DNA from: Pseudomonas fortuita
Lineage (GTDB): Bacteria > Pseudomonadota > Gammaproteobacteria > Pseudomonadales > Pseudomonadaceae
Assembly: GCF_026898135.2 (NCBI RefSeq)
Contig: NZ_CP114035.2
Span: forward strand, 3,885,501-3,949,500
Direction of reading: 5' to 3'
Length of the DNA: 64,000 nucleotides
In this document: positions 1 to 9,238 of the stretch, in pieces
Layout of the letters: every line of letters begins with the position of its first letter
How positions within the stretch are numbered: position 1 is the stretch's first letter
Translations under genes and position numbers: made by a program
Notes under the pieces: model-generated
Told to the model about the DNA's origin: nothing
Seen by the model: only the letters and a program-made list of their open reading frames with translations
Databases searched by the model: none

Positions 1-9
1 CAGCAAGCC

Positions 10-1035
10 ATGATTGCCCGAGTAGCCGGCTGCGCACTGGTCGCCGCCGGCCTGCTCGCCGTGGGCTACAGCGCCTGGCCAGAAGCCCCGGCGCCGGTGC
101 TGCTGTGCAACGGCTACAGTGGCCTGCCCGCAGCACGCCAGGGCGCCTGGCGTGACGGCCTGGTGCGCGTGCCAGGCGGCACGTTCAGCTTTGGCTCGGA
201 CCGCTTCTACGACGAAGAAGGCCCGCCCCATACGGCTAGCGTGGCGGATTTCTGGATCGATGTGCATCCGGTCACCAACGCCCAGTTTGAACGCTTCGTA
301 GCCGCTACCGGTTACCTCACCCATGCCGAGCGGGGCATCAGCTTCAAGGACGACCCCACCCTGCCCGAGCACCTGCGGGTGCCTGGCGCGATGGTATTCC
401 AGCAAGGGCCGGACGTGCTCAGCCCTGGCTGGCAATTCATGCCTGGGGCGAGCTGGCGTCACCCGCAAGGCCCGGGCAGCAGCTTGGCGGGGCTGGAAAA
501 CCACCCGGTGGTGCAGGTGGCGCTTGAAGATGCCCAGGCGTATGCCCACTGGGCCGGGCGCACGCTACCCACCGAGGCCCAGCTGGAATACGCCATGCGC
601 GGAGGCTTGCAGGATGCCGACTTCAGCTGGGGCAAAACGGAACTGCCCAGAGGCCGGATCATGGCCAATACCTGGCAGGGCCAGTTTCCATATCACAACG
701 CGGCAGCCGACGGCTTCACCGGTACTTCACCGGTGGGCTGCTTTCCGGCCAACCGCTTTGGCCTGTTCGATGCCGGGGGCAATGTGTGGGAACTGACCCG
801 AACGGGCTATCGTCCTGGCCACGACCCACAGCGTGACGCCGCCCTCGACCCGCCAGGCCCCACCCTGGACCAAAGCTTCGACCCCGCCGAACCTGGGGTG
901 AAAGTGGCCGTGATCAAGGGCGGTTCGCACCTGTGCTCGGCAGACCGGTGCATGCGCTACCGGCCCTCGGCGCGGCAACCGCAGCCGGTGTTCATGGCGA
1001 CCTCGCACGTGGGGTTCAGAACGGTTGGTGAATAA
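10..1035 (+). CDS. formylglycine-generating enzyme (SUMF1/FGE family), possibly 5'-truncated
   Basis: Predicted copper-dependent oxidase that converts the active-site Cys or Ser-type residue of sulfatases to formylglycine. The 341 residues start with a hydrophobic signal anchor (about 1-25), then a complete FGE-sulfatase domain beginning at VPGGTFSFGS. The C-terminal block KGGSHLCSADRCMRYR keeps two cysteines five residues apart (about C309 and C314), the arrangement of the catalytic pair in true FGEs; many relatives of other function lack it. The frame is open to the left edge, so the true start could lie upstream, and a sulfatase partner would be expected there. The last 20 bases overlap the 3' end of the convergent acyl-CoA dehydrogenase gene. 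Confidence 0.85.
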   Translation: MIARVAGCALVAAGLLAVGYSAWPEAPAPVLLCNGYSGLPAARQGAWRDGLVRVPGGTFSFGSDRFYDEEGPPHTASVADFWIDVHPVTNAQFERFVAATGYLTHAERGISFKDDPTLPEHLRVPGAMVFQQGPDVLSPGWQFMPGASWRHPQGPGSSLAGLENHPVVQVALEDAQAYAHWAGRTLPTEAQLEYAMRGGLQDADFSWGKTELPRGRIMANTWQGQFPYHNAAADGFTGTSPVGCFPANRFGLFDAGGNVWELTRTGYRPGHDPQRDAALDPPGPTLDQSFDPAEPGVKVAVIKGGSHLCSADRCMRYRPSARQPQPVFMATSHVGFRTVGE

Positions 1036-2746
1036 ACGGCAAAGGTGCTGCGGCCGCGTCGATGGCCGCCACCTGCCGGTCGAAATCGGGCAACAGGTAG
1101 TCGAAGAAGTAACGGGCACTTTCCTGCTTTTCCAGGCGCTGCGGCGCGTCGACAGGCAGCGCCTGGATGCAGCGGCACGTGCGGGCCCAGGCATAGGCCT
1201 GCAAGGCTGTACCGCAAAGTTGCAGAAAGTCGCCCGCGGCCCGGTACGGGTACTCGGGGTCGTTTGCTGCGCTGAGCTGCACCTTGGCAAGCACCATCTC
1301 CAGCGTGTCGCAAACCCTGCGCAACGCATCGCCCTCCTCGCCCGCACCCGTTTCCTGCCGCAGCTCGACCAGCAGCAGCGCAAAGCCTTCGCCCCCATCC
1401 CCCAGCACCTTTCGCAGCAGCAAGTCGTTGGCCTGCACTTCATTGGTGCCTTCGTAGATCATCGCAATGCGGCTGTCGCGCAGCGTTTGCTCGATGGCGA
1501 ACTCGCAGGTGTAGCCATAGCCGCCGAACACCTGCAGCGCCTTGCTGGCCAGGTTGAAACCGAGGTCGGTGAACACGGCCTTGATGATGGGCGTCAACAG
1601 CGCTGCCAGCTTCGAGGCCTTCGCCCGTTGTGCGAGGTCAGCTGATGCATCGGCAATATCCAGCCAGTGCGCGGCCCAGTAGCCCAGGGCCCGCATGCCT
1701 TCGGTGCGCACACGCAGCTCCAGCAAGATGCGGCGCATGGCAGGGTGCAGGTGAATGGGGTCGGCAGCGCCCTTGGCCTGCCCCGGTGCATTCATCTGCC
1801 GGCGCTCCCAGGCGTACGCGCTGGCGTACTGCCAAGCCGCCTGGGCATGCGCCAGCCCCTGCAGGCCGACATGCAGCCTGGCCGAGTTCATCATCACGAA
1901 CATGGCGGCCAGGCCACCGTGCGCCTGCCCCACCAGCCAGCCGCTGGCCCCTTCGAAACGCAGCGCGCAGGTGGCGCTGCCGCGAATGCCCAGCTTGTGC
2001 TCAAGGCCATCGCAGTACACGGCATTGCGCTGGCCATCGTCCAGCCATTTCGGCACCAGCAGCAGCGACAAACCACGGCTGCCCGCTGGCGCATCCGTTA
2101 GCCGCGCCAGCACCAGATGCACGATGTCGTGTGTCAGGTCGTGGTCGCCGCCAGAAATGAACAACTTGTTGCCGGTGACGGCGTAGCGGCCGTCGCCCAT
2201 GGGTTCAGCGCGACAACGTAGCAAGCCGAGGTCACTGCCGGCCTGAGGCTCGGTCAGGCACATGGTCGGCAGGGTCTCGCCGCTGACGATGCCCGGCAGA
2301 TAGCGCGCCTGCAGTTCGTCAGACGCATGGGTTTTCAGGCACAGGTAGGCGCCATGGGCGATGCCGGTGTACATGGCCCAGGCGTGATTGCTGGCGAACA
2401 GCATCTCCTGCAAGGCAGCATCCAGCACCTGGGGCAGCCCTTGCCCGCCGAGTTCCGGGGCACAGGCCAGCGCCGGCCAACCACCCTCGACATAGGCTCG
2501 ATAGGCCGCCGCAAAACCCTCCGGCGTGCGTACATCACCGTCGTCCAGGCGGCAGCCTTGGCGATCGCCCGGTGCATTCAGCGGGGCCAGCACCTGTTCA
2601 CTGAAGCGGGCGGCCTCTTCCAGCACCTGAGTGGCCAGGTCGAGATCGATATCTGCATAGGGAGGCATTGCCTGCCAGGCCAGCTCGGCCCGCAGCCAGT
2701 GTTGCAGCACGAATTGCATGTCCGCCAATGGCGCCTTCCAGGGCAT
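1016..2746 (-). CDS. acd: acyl-CoA dehydrogenase of the ferulate cluster
   Basis: FAD-dependent acyl-CoA dehydrogenase, 576 residues, the long form with an extra C-terminal domain. The substrate/FAD segment MCLTEPQAGSDLG and the catalytic-base context IYEGTNEV (about residues 425-432) are both present. It is the last gene of the minus-strand operon ech-vdh-fcs-aat-acd and starts 14 bases after the thiolase stop. In P. putida this gene and aat are associated with the proposed beta-oxidative route of ferulate side-chain removal, but the retro-aldol route (fcs, ech) is sufficient; the role of this enzyme here is therefore inferred from position. Family assignment is firm, substrate is not. Confidence 0.88.
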   Translation of the reverse strand: MPWKAPLADMQFVLQHWLRAELAWQAMPPYADIDLDLATQVLEEAARFSEQVLAPLNAPGDRQGCRLDDGDVRTPEGFAAAYRAYVEGGWPALACAPELGGQGLPQVLDAALQEMLFASNHAWAMYTGIAHGAYLCLKTHASDELQARYLPGIVSGETLPTMCLTEPQAGSDLGLLRCRAEPMGDGRYAVTGNKLFISGGDHDLTHDIVHLVLARLTDAPAGSRGLSLLLVPKWLDDGQRNAVYCDGLEHKLGIRGSATCALRFEGASGWLVGQAHGGLAAMFVMMNSARLHVGLQGLAHAQAAWQYASAYAWERRQMNAPGQAKGAADPIHLHPAMRRILLELRVRTEGMRALGYWAAHWLDIADASADLAQRAKASKLAALLTPIIKAVFTDLGFNLASKALQVFGGYGYTCEFAIEQTLRDSRIAMIYEGTNEVQANDLLLRKVLGDGGEGFALLLVELRQETGAGEEGDALRRVCDTLEMVLAKVQLSAANDPEYPYRAAGDFLQLCGTALQAYAWARTCRCIQALPVDAPQRLEKQESARYFFDYLLPDFDRQVAAIDAAAAPLPFIHQPF

Positions 2747-2760
2747 GGGCTACCTCGCGT

Positions 2761-4002
2761 TCAAGCCGTGAATTGGGGGTTTTCGATCAGCAGCGCCATG
2801 CCTTGGCCGCCACCGATGCAGGCGGCTGCGATCCCGTAGCGCAGGCCGTCCCGGCGCAGTTGCCGAGCCAGGGTGTGCACCAGCCGCAGGCCGGTGGCGG
2901 CCAAAGGGTGGCCCAGGGCGATGGCACCACCATGAACGTTGAGCTTTTCCACATCGAGTTGCAGCGCCCGGGCCACGGCCAGCACCTGGGCAGCCTGGGC
3001 CTCGTTGATTTCGAAACGGTCGATCTGCGCCAGGCGCAGGCCGCTGCGTTCCAGCAGCAGCGCGATGGCTGGGGCAGGCCCGATGCCCATGGTGTGCGGC
3101 GACACACCGACCGCCGTGGCCATCAGCAAGCGCGCCAACGGCAGCCGGGTACAGGCTGAGTAGCGCGCCACCACAGCTGCGGCAGCGCCATCGACTACTG
3201 CACAACTGTTGCCCGCCGTTTGTACGCCGTCACGGTGCACCGCACGCAGCCGGGCCAACGCTGCAGCATCCGTCGTGCGTGGGTGGCTGTCCCGGCTGAT
3301 TTCGCTTACCCCACGGGGCAGCTCGATCCCGCGTGGCAAGCAGCCTTCAATATCGAATGCCTCAGCCGTAACACCGACGATCTCCTCATCGAACCAGCCC
3401 TGCTGCTGGGCGCGCAAGGCGCGCTGGTGGCTGCGCAAGGCCCAGGCATCCACGCATTCACGGTGCAAGCCGTACTCACGCGCCAGGTTGTCAGCAGTAC
3501 CGATCATATCCACCCCGGCAGCGGGGTCGTACAGCGCTTCCCAGAGGAAGTCCTTGAAGCCGACCGGCGCACCCAGCCGAAAACCGTTTCGATGTTCGTA
3601 GGCCGCCACCGGGTTGCGCGACATCGACTCGGCGCCCACGCACAGCACCTGCTGCGCGCCACTGCGCAGCTGCTCGCCAGCCTGGCGCAACAGTTCAAGG
3701 CCGGTGCCGCAGATACGTTGCACCGCCAGCGCCGGGACGGCCTGAGGCACGCCGCAGTACAAGCCCACATGGCGCGGCAGGAAGTAGGCATCGAAACTGG
3801 CCTGGGCCATGCTGCCGGCGAGCACGCTGTCCACCGCCTGCGGGGCAATACCTGCCCGAGCCAGCACCGCACGCCCGGCCTTGATCCCCAGGTCGATGGG
3901 CGACACAGCGGACAGTGCGCCGCCCAGGTCTACCCAGGGGGTACGCACCATGCCCACAATGGCTGCGTCATCGAACGCTGTACACAGGCCGGCACTGCTC
4001 AT
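2761..4002 (-). CDS. aat: acetyl-CoA acetyltransferase / beta-ketothiolase
   Basis: Thiolase of 413 residues that would cleave a beta-ketoacyl-CoA with CoA. The nucleophilic cysteine is in QRICGTG (C98), the histidine motif in GGAIALGHPLAATG, and the second cysteine in the C-terminal CIGGGQGMA block, so all catalytic motifs are intact. The start overlaps the fcs stop by four bases (ATGA), which implies translational coupling. Position between fcs and acd fits the thiolase step of a CoA-dependent beta-oxidative ferulate route; the gene may also act on other acyl-CoAs. Confidence 0.9.
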   Translation of the reverse strand: MSSAGLCTAFDDAAIVGMVRTPWVDLGGALSAVSPIDLGIKAGRAVLARAGIAPQAVDSVLAGSMAQASFDAYFLPRHVGLYCGVPQAVPALAVQRICGTGLELLRQAGEQLRSGAQQVLCVGAESMSRNPVAAYEHRNGFRLGAPVGFKDFLWEALYDPAAGVDMIGTADNLAREYGLHRECVDAWALRSHQRALRAQQQGWFDEEIVGVTAEAFDIEGCLPRGIELPRGVSEISRDSHPRTTDAAALARLRAVHRDGVQTAGNSCAVVDGAAAAVVARYSACTRLPLARLLMATAVGVSPHTMGIGPAPAIALLLERSGLRLAQIDRFEINEAQAAQVLAVARALQLDVEKLNVHGGAIALGHPLAATGLRLVHTLARQLRRDGLRYGIAAACIGGGQGMALLIENPQFTA

Positions 4003-5882
4003 GACCGACCCTGTGCGTGCAGCTGGGTCGGGCCTTCACCACGGTACAACGCATCTACCTGCACGGCCCGCCGCTGCAGCACCGCACGCTGGTTGATCGA
4101 ACCCTTGTCGGTGATTTCGCCCGCGTCGATCGACGGCGGCTCTTCGAGCAGCGCCAGCCACTCGATGCGGCTGGCGTTGCCCTGGGCGTCACGGTTCAGG
4201 CGCGCCAGCCAGGCGGCAAACCAGTGGCGTACCGTTTCGCAGCCCAGCACCTCGGCATCACTGGCATCGGCCGCCAGGCCAGCAAGTGCCCGGCACTCGG
4301 GCAAACGCGGGAACACCAGCAACCCCAGGCACTCGCGGTCCGGCGCGGTTACCACGATGTCCTGCACATAGGGCGAGCCTTCCAGTACCGCTCGGTTACG
4401 CAGCGGGCCGACACTGACGAATACCCCGGACGACAACTTGAAGTCCTCGGCGATACGGCCATCGAACATCAGCCCCTGCTCGGGCTGCTGCAGGTCGGCC
4501 AGTTTCAGCGCATCGCCAGAGCAGTAGAAGCCCTCCTCGTCAAAGGCCTCGGCGGTTTGCTGCGGCGAACGCCAGTACCCCGGCATGATGTGCGGGCCAC
4601 GGAAGCGCGCCTCCAGCTTGTCGGCCTGGGGTACCAGCTTCACTTCGCAACCCGGCGCCGGCAGCCCCACATAACCGGCCATCGATAACGGCCCGGTGGT
4701 GAAGGTGCAGGACGGCGCCGCTTCGGTCATGCCCAGGCCAGCCATCATGCGGATGCGCTCGCCACAGTGCTGCTCGGCGATGCGGTCCAGGCGGTCCCAT
4801 ACGCTTTGCGACAGGCCCGCGGCGGCGAAGAAGAACAGCTTGATGCGCGCGAAGAACACGTCACGCAACTGGGCGTCCTGTTCCAGTGCCTTGGCCAGCT
4901 CTTCCCAGCCCTTGGGTACGGTCAGGTAGGCTGTTGGCGAGATTTCGCGCAGGTTGCGCAAGGTTTCGCCGAAGCCTTGCGGGGTGGGTTTGCCCGCGTC
5001 CAGGTAAAAACTGCCACCGTTGTACAGCACGATGCCAAGGTTGTGGCTGCCGCCAAAGGTGTGGTTCCAGGGTAGCCAGTCCACCAGCACCGGCGGCTCT
5101 TCAGCAAACACCGGAAAGGTCTGCAGCAACATCTGCTGATTGGCGCAGAGCATGCGCTGGGTGGTGATCACTGCCTTGGGCAGTTTGGTGGAGCCCGACG
5201 TGAAGAGGAACTTGGCGATGGTGTCGGGCCCGGTGGCGGCAAACGCTGCATCGCCAGCAGCGGTGTCGCACGGTTGCAGCAGGCTGTCGAAGCTCAAGTG
5301 CCCACGCCCCGGCGCTTCGCCGCGCATGCTGACCACGGGTACCGACGCATCAAGCACGGCATCGAAGGCGCGCAAAAACGGCTGAGTATCGGTGGTGAAC
5401 ACCAGGCCGGGGGTCAACACCTGGCACACATGCCGCAGCTTGGCAAAGTCCTGCGACAGCAGCGCATAGGCCGGCGACACCGGGCAATACGGGATGCCGG
5501 CATACATGGCGCCCAGCGCAATCTGCAGATGCTCGATGTCATTGCCGGAAAACAGCGCCAACGGCCGCTCGGCGCTCAGGCCAAAGCCCAGCAGGTGGGT
5601 GGCGATGGTGCGCACCTGGCTGAGCATTTGCGCATAGGTGATCTCGCGCCAGGCGCCGTCAGGCTCACGCGCGGCAATAAAAACTGTATCGGGGCGCATC
5701 TGCGCCCAGTGCAGCAGCCGGTCGAGCAAGCGCGCAGGCAGCGGCGCCAGCGGCTCGACCGGCTGCATGCGCAGGATGCCGTCGGCTTCACTGACCTGCA
5801 CCTGAGGGTGCCCGATGGACACCTGCCGGTAGGGCGTGCATTGGCCAGGGTCGGACGACCGTAAGCGGGCTTCGGTATTCAC
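3999..5882 (-). CDS. fcs: feruloyl-CoA synthetase
   Basis: ATP-dependent ligase that activates ferulate, caffeate and p-coumarate to their CoA thioesters, the first step of hydroxycinnamate catabolism. The AMP-binding P-loop LFTSGSTKLPKA lies near residues 225-236, and LGMTEAAP further on is the adenylate-forming motif. I start at the GTG at 5882 rather than the upstream in-frame codons because AAGGAG sits about eight bases before it; this gives 627 residues, the usual length. The gene lies 74 bases downstream of vdh and is coupled to aat through a four-base overlap. Confidence 0.93.
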   Translation of the reverse strand: MNTEARLRSSDPGQCTPYRQVSIGHPQVQVSEADGILRMQPVEPLAPLPARLLDRLLHWAQMRPDTVFIAAREPDGAWREITYAQMLSQVRTIATHLLGFGLSAERPLALFSGNDIEHLQIALGAMYAGIPYCPVSPAYALLSQDFAKLRHVCQVLTPGLVFTTDTQPFLRAFDAVLDASVPVVSMRGEAPGRGHLSFDSLLQPCDTAAGDAAFAATGPDTIAKFLFTSGSTKLPKAVITTQRMLCANQQMLLQTFPVFAEEPPVLVDWLPWNHTFGGSHNLGIVLYNGGSFYLDAGKPTPQGFGETLRNLREISPTAYLTVPKGWEELAKALEQDAQLRDVFFARIKLFFFAAAGLSQSVWDRLDRIAEQHCGERIRMMAGLGMTEAAPSCTFTTGPLSMAGYVGLPAPGCEVKLVPQADKLEARFRGPHIMPGYWRSPQQTAEAFDEEGFYCSGDALKLADLQQPEQGLMFDGRIAEDFKLSSGVFVSVGPLRNRAVLEGSPYVQDIVVTAPDRECLGLLVFPRLPECRALAGLAADASDAEVLGCETVRHWFAAWLARLNRDAQGNASRIEWLALLEEPPSIDAGEITDKGSINQRAVLQRRAVQVDALYRGEGPTQLHAQGRS

Positions 5883-5956
5883 GCAGGTTGCTCCTTGTTC
5901 TTGTTGTACATCCTGCCGCCGCCCGGCGCTGCCGGTGGCGGCCAATCGCGTGTTGC

Positions 5957-7405
5957 TCAGATGGGATAATGCCGCGGGCCATGCTGCAGGGTGACCCAGC
6001 GCAGCTGGGTGAACTGGTCGATGGCCGTGCGGCTGCCGAAACTGCCGTAGCCACTCGACTTGACCCCGCCAAACGGCATCTGCGCCTCGTCGTGCACGGT
6101 CGGGCCATTGATGTGGCAAATGCCCGACTCCACCCGCTGGGCCAAGGCCAGCGCACGGCTGGTGTCGCGGCTGAAGATGGCTGACGACAGGCCGAACTCG
6201 GAGTCGTTGGCCAGCTTCAGCAGGGCCTCGTCACCCTCACCGCGCAACACCACCGCCACCGGCCCGAAGGACTCCTCGCGGTACAGGCGCATGCTGTTGT
6301 CGACGTGATCGAGCAGGGTCGGCTGCAGGATGCTGCCCTGCAGCTGGCCGCCGCATACCAGGCGTGCGCCCTTGGCCACGGCATCGTCGATCAAGGCCTT
6401 GATGCGCTCACCAGCCGCACCGCTGACCAGTGAGCCGAGCACTGACGTACTGGCCTGCGGGTCGCCGGCGCGCAGCCCGGTCACCTTCGCCGCCAGCTTC
6501 TCGACGAAGGCATCGGCGATGCGACTGTCCACCACCAGCCGCTCCGTGGACATGCAGATCTGCCCTTGGTTGAAGTAGGCACCAAACGCCGCGGCTTCGA
6601 CTGTGGCGTCCAGGTCGGCGTCGTCCAGTACCAGCAACGGGGCTTTGCCGCCCAGCTCCAGCAAGGCTGGCTTGAGGTGCCGAGCGGCCAGCTCACCGAC
6701 AATGCGCCCGACGTGGGTAGAACCGGTAAAATTCACGCGGCGCACGGCCGGGTTGGCGATCAGCCGTTCGACGATGGCCGGGGCGTCTTGCGGGGCATTG
6801 CTGATCACGTTGACAACGCCGTCACCCAGGCCTGCATCGTGCAACACCTGGCCGATCAGCCGATGCACTGCCGGGCTCAGCTCCGATGCCTTGAGCACCA
6901 CCGTGTTGCCGCACGCCAGCGGCATGGCGATGGCCCGGGTGGCAAGGATGACCGGCGCGTTCCAGGGCGCGATGCCCAGCACCACGCCACAGGGTGCGCG
7001 CAAGGCCATGGCGAAACTGCCGGGTACATCCGATGGGATGACTTCGCCGGTTATCTGCGTGGTCATGGCTGCAGCTTCGCGCAGCATGTTGGCGGCCAGT
7101 TTCACGTTGAAGCCATACCAGTTGGCCATGGCCCCGGTTTCACCCGCCAGCGCGATGAACTCGTTTGCCCGCGCCTGCAGCAAGTCTGCACCGGCCAACA
7201 ACCGGCTGCGGCGCTCGCCGGGCGCCAAGGCGGCCCAGGCCGGGAACGCAGCACTGGCAGCGGCTACCGCGGCATCAGCATCGGCCAGCGTGGCGGCGGC
7301 GGCTTGCGACACCCCTTCGCCGGTGACCGGATTGCAGCGTTCGAAAGTACGTCCGTCACTGGCGGGGCACGCCCGCCCGCCGATCAGCAAAGGCACCTGC
7401 AACAT
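5957..7405 (-). CDS. vdh: vanillin dehydrogenase
   Basis: NAD(P)-dependent aldehyde dehydrogenase, 482 residues, oxidising vanillin (and 4-hydroxybenzaldehyde, protocatechualdehyde) to the acid. Catalytic glutamate is in LELGGKAP and the catalytic cysteine in NQGQICMS (about residue 284); the cofactor-binding GSTHVGR block is present. AGAGGA precedes the ATG. Location between ech and fcs is the P. putida order and makes the vanillin assignment much stronger than sequence family alone, since this superfamily is functionally broad. Confidence 0.92.
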   Translation of the reverse strand: MLQVPLLIGGRACPASDGRTFERCNPVTGEGVSQAAAATLADADAAVAAASAAFPAWAALAPGERRSRLLAGADLLQARANEFIALAGETGAMANWYGFNVKLAANMLREAAAMTTQITGEVIPSDVPGSFAMALRAPCGVVLGIAPWNAPVILATRAIAMPLACGNTVVLKASELSPAVHRLIGQVLHDAGLGDGVVNVISNAPQDAPAIVERLIANPAVRRVNFTGSTHVGRIVGELAARHLKPALLELGGKAPLLVLDDADLDATVEAAAFGAYFNQGQICMSTERLVVDSRIADAFVEKLAAKVTGLRAGDPQASTSVLGSLVSGAAGERIKALIDDAVAKGARLVCGGQLQGSILQPTLLDHVDNSMRLYREESFGPVAVVLRGEGDEALLKLANDSEFGLSSAIFSRDTSRALALAQRVESGICHINGPTVHDEAQMPFGGVKSSGYGSFGSRTAIDQFTQLRWVTLQHGPRHYPI

Positions 7406-7477
7406 GCTTATTCCTCTTTTTGTACTTGTCGGGAATATCTGCAGGCTGTGACCGGTAATGGCCCAGCCCGATTGAAC

Positions 7478-8308
7478 TCAGCGCTTGTAGGCCTGCAGGC
7501 CTGGCTTGATGCTCTTGTCGTCCAGGAACTGCTTCATGCCCTGCTCGCGCCCGCCTTCGGTGTCCAGCAGGCGGGACTGGTCGAGCTTGGCGTACAGGTA
7601 GTCTTCGTTCTGCTCCCAGGTCAGTTCGCGGCAGCGCTTGAAGCCGTGCTTGGCCGCACGCAGCACCACCGGGTTCTTTTCCAGCAGGTTGAGCGCCAGT
7701 TCGCGGGTGACGTCGCGCAATTGCGCCAGCGGCACGCTTTCGTTAACCAGCCCCATCTCGGCGGCTTTAGGCCCGCCGAACGTCTTGCCGGTCATGATGT
7801 AGTACAGCGACTGACGGTGGCCAACGGTATCGGCCATGGCTTTGCTGACCAGGTTGCCCGGCGGGATGCCCCAGTTGATTTCCGACAGGCCAAAGGTGGC
7901 CTCGTCGGCACAGATGGCCAGGTCGCAGGCCACCAGCGGGCTGAAGCCGCCGCCAAAGCACCAGCCGTTGACCATGGCGATAGTCGGCTTGGCGTACATG
8001 CGCAACAGCTTCCATTGCCATTGCGAGGCTTCGCGGCGGATTTTTTCCTGGAGGATTTCCGGGCCGGCGTCCACTTCACGGAAGTATTCCTTCAGGTCCA
8101 TGCCTGCGGTCCACGACTCACCTGCCCCAGTCAGCACCAGCACCCCGGCGTCGCTGTCCTGCTCCAGGGTTTCCAGCACGTCGACCATTTCCCGGTTCAG
8201 CGTGGGGCTCATGGCATTGCGCTTTTCCGGGCGGTTGAGGGTGACCCAGGCAATGCCCGACTCCAGTTCGACCTTCACGGTAGCCCAGCGGCCTTCGTAT
8301 TTGCTCAT
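7478..8308 (-). CDS. ech: feruloyl-CoA hydratase/lyase (enoyl-CoA hydratase family)
   Basis: Crotonase-fold enzyme of 276 residues that hydrates feruloyl-CoA and splits it to vanillin and acetyl-CoA. The hallmark segments ESWTAGMDLKEYF and NGWCFGGGFSPLVACD form the oxyanion hole region, followed by INWGIPPGNLVSKA typical of hydroxycinnamoyl-CoA hydratase-lyases. It is the first gene of the ferulate operon, transcribed away from the MarR regulator; a 6-7-6 inverted repeat lies 54 bases upstream of its start. Confidence 0.93.
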   Translation of the reverse strand: MSKYEGRWATVKVELESGIAWVTLNRPEKRNAMSPTLNREMVDVLETLEQDSDAGVLVLTGAGESWTAGMDLKEYFREVDAGPEILQEKIRREASQWQWKLLRMYAKPTIAMVNGWCFGGGFSPLVACDLAICADEATFGLSEINWGIPPGNLVSKAMADTVGHRQSLYYIMTGKTFGGPKAAEMGLVNESVPLAQLRDVTRELALNLLEKNPVVLRAAKHGFKRCRELTWEQNEDYLYAKLDQSRLLDTEGGREQGMKQFLDDKSIKPGLQAYKR

Positions 8309-8361
8309 GGTTCTGCACTCTTGTTGTTCGAGGTGGTGAACACCAAGCTAAGCGAGCTAAT

Positions 8362-8380
8362 TAGTTATGTCAATTAACTA
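8362..8380. promoter_or_regulatory. inverted repeat in the ech / marR intergenic region, candidate operator
   Basis: TAGTTA (8362-8367), seven-base spacer, TAACTA (8375-8380): a perfect AT-rich palindrome in the divergent intergenic space between ech and the MarR gene. MarR proteins bind such short inverted repeats, and hydroxycinnamoyl-CoA is the usual effector in ferulate systems. Assignment as operator is inference from position and symmetry. Confidence 0.55.
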
Positions 8381-8507
8381 TTATGAAAATTATCTTTCCT
8401 GCACTGCCTGTTGGACGGTTATTTCCCAGACACTCCTCTAGCCGGATTACGCCAAGGCAGGCAGACTGGGTAACTTTCTTATCCATGAGCCAGGAGCCTG
8501 TACCCCC

Positions 8508-8978
8508 ATGGCAAGGTCTGCCCGCACTACCGAAACCGCTTCCATGCCCGCTGCAGCTGCGGATGGAGTGCTTGAAGACTTGATCGGTTACGCCCTGCGC
8601 CGCGCCCAATTGAAGCTGTTTCAGAACCTTATTGGCCGGCTCTCGGCACACGACCTGCGCCCGGCGCAGTTCTCGGCGCTGGCGGTGATCGAGCAGAACC
8701 CTGGGTTGATGCAGGCGGACCTGGCGCGGTCGCTGGCGATCGAGCCACCGCAGGTGGTGCCCCTGCTGAACAAGCTGGAGGAACGAGCCCTGGCCGTGCG
8801 CGTGCGGTGCAAGCCCGACAAGCGCTCTTACGGGATTTTTCTGAGCAAAGCGGGTGAAGCGCTGTTGAAGGAACTGAAGCAAATTGCCCATGACAGCGAC
8901 CGCGAGGCGACCTCGGCGCTGGATGATGAGGAACGCGGGCAGTTGTTGCGGTTGCTGACGAAGATCTACCAGGCGTAA
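8508..8978 (+). CDS. ferR: MarR-family regulator of ferulate catabolism
   Basis: Winged-helix MarR regulator, 156 residues. The DNA-binding segment is about residues 55-110 (QADLARSLAIEPPQVVPLLNKLEERALAVR), and the wing carries KPDKRSYGIFLS. It is divergent from ech, the position of the hydroxycinnamoyl-CoA-responsive regulator in Pseudomonas ferulate clusters. The symbol follows that context. An alternative in-frame methionine at residue 13 would shorten the variable N-terminus only. Confidence 0.82.
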   Translation: MARSARTTETASMPAAAADGVLEDLIGYALRRAQLKLFQNLIGRLSAHDLRPAQFSALAVIEQNPGLMQADLARSLAIEPPQVVPLLNKLEERALAVRVRCKPDKRSYGIFLSKAGEALLKELKQIAHDSDREATSALDDEERGQLLRLLTKIYQA

Positions 8979-9238
8979 GGAGAACACCCGCCTGGGCATC
9001 ACAAAAAATGCATTTTTTCGATTTTACAAATTTGATTTAATCATTTTTGAGAATATTAGCTTAGGTTGAAAAAGTATTTCAAAAGCGTTTTTCATAGAGA
9101 TATGTTCTCACCAGACCGACCCCTGACTGGCGGAGGCAAAGGAACCTAATACCTCCTTCAGCCTCAGGTCACCTCACCCGGCTCCGGTATCCAGGTATCC
9201 GAAATCCCATTCGATGCTGGTTATCTGGAAGCTGCAGC

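Noticed and set aside
6566..8377. 603-codon plus-strand frame opposite vdh and ech
   Set aside because: Complementary shadow of two intact enzymes, no ribosome-binding site and a composition typical of antisense reading.
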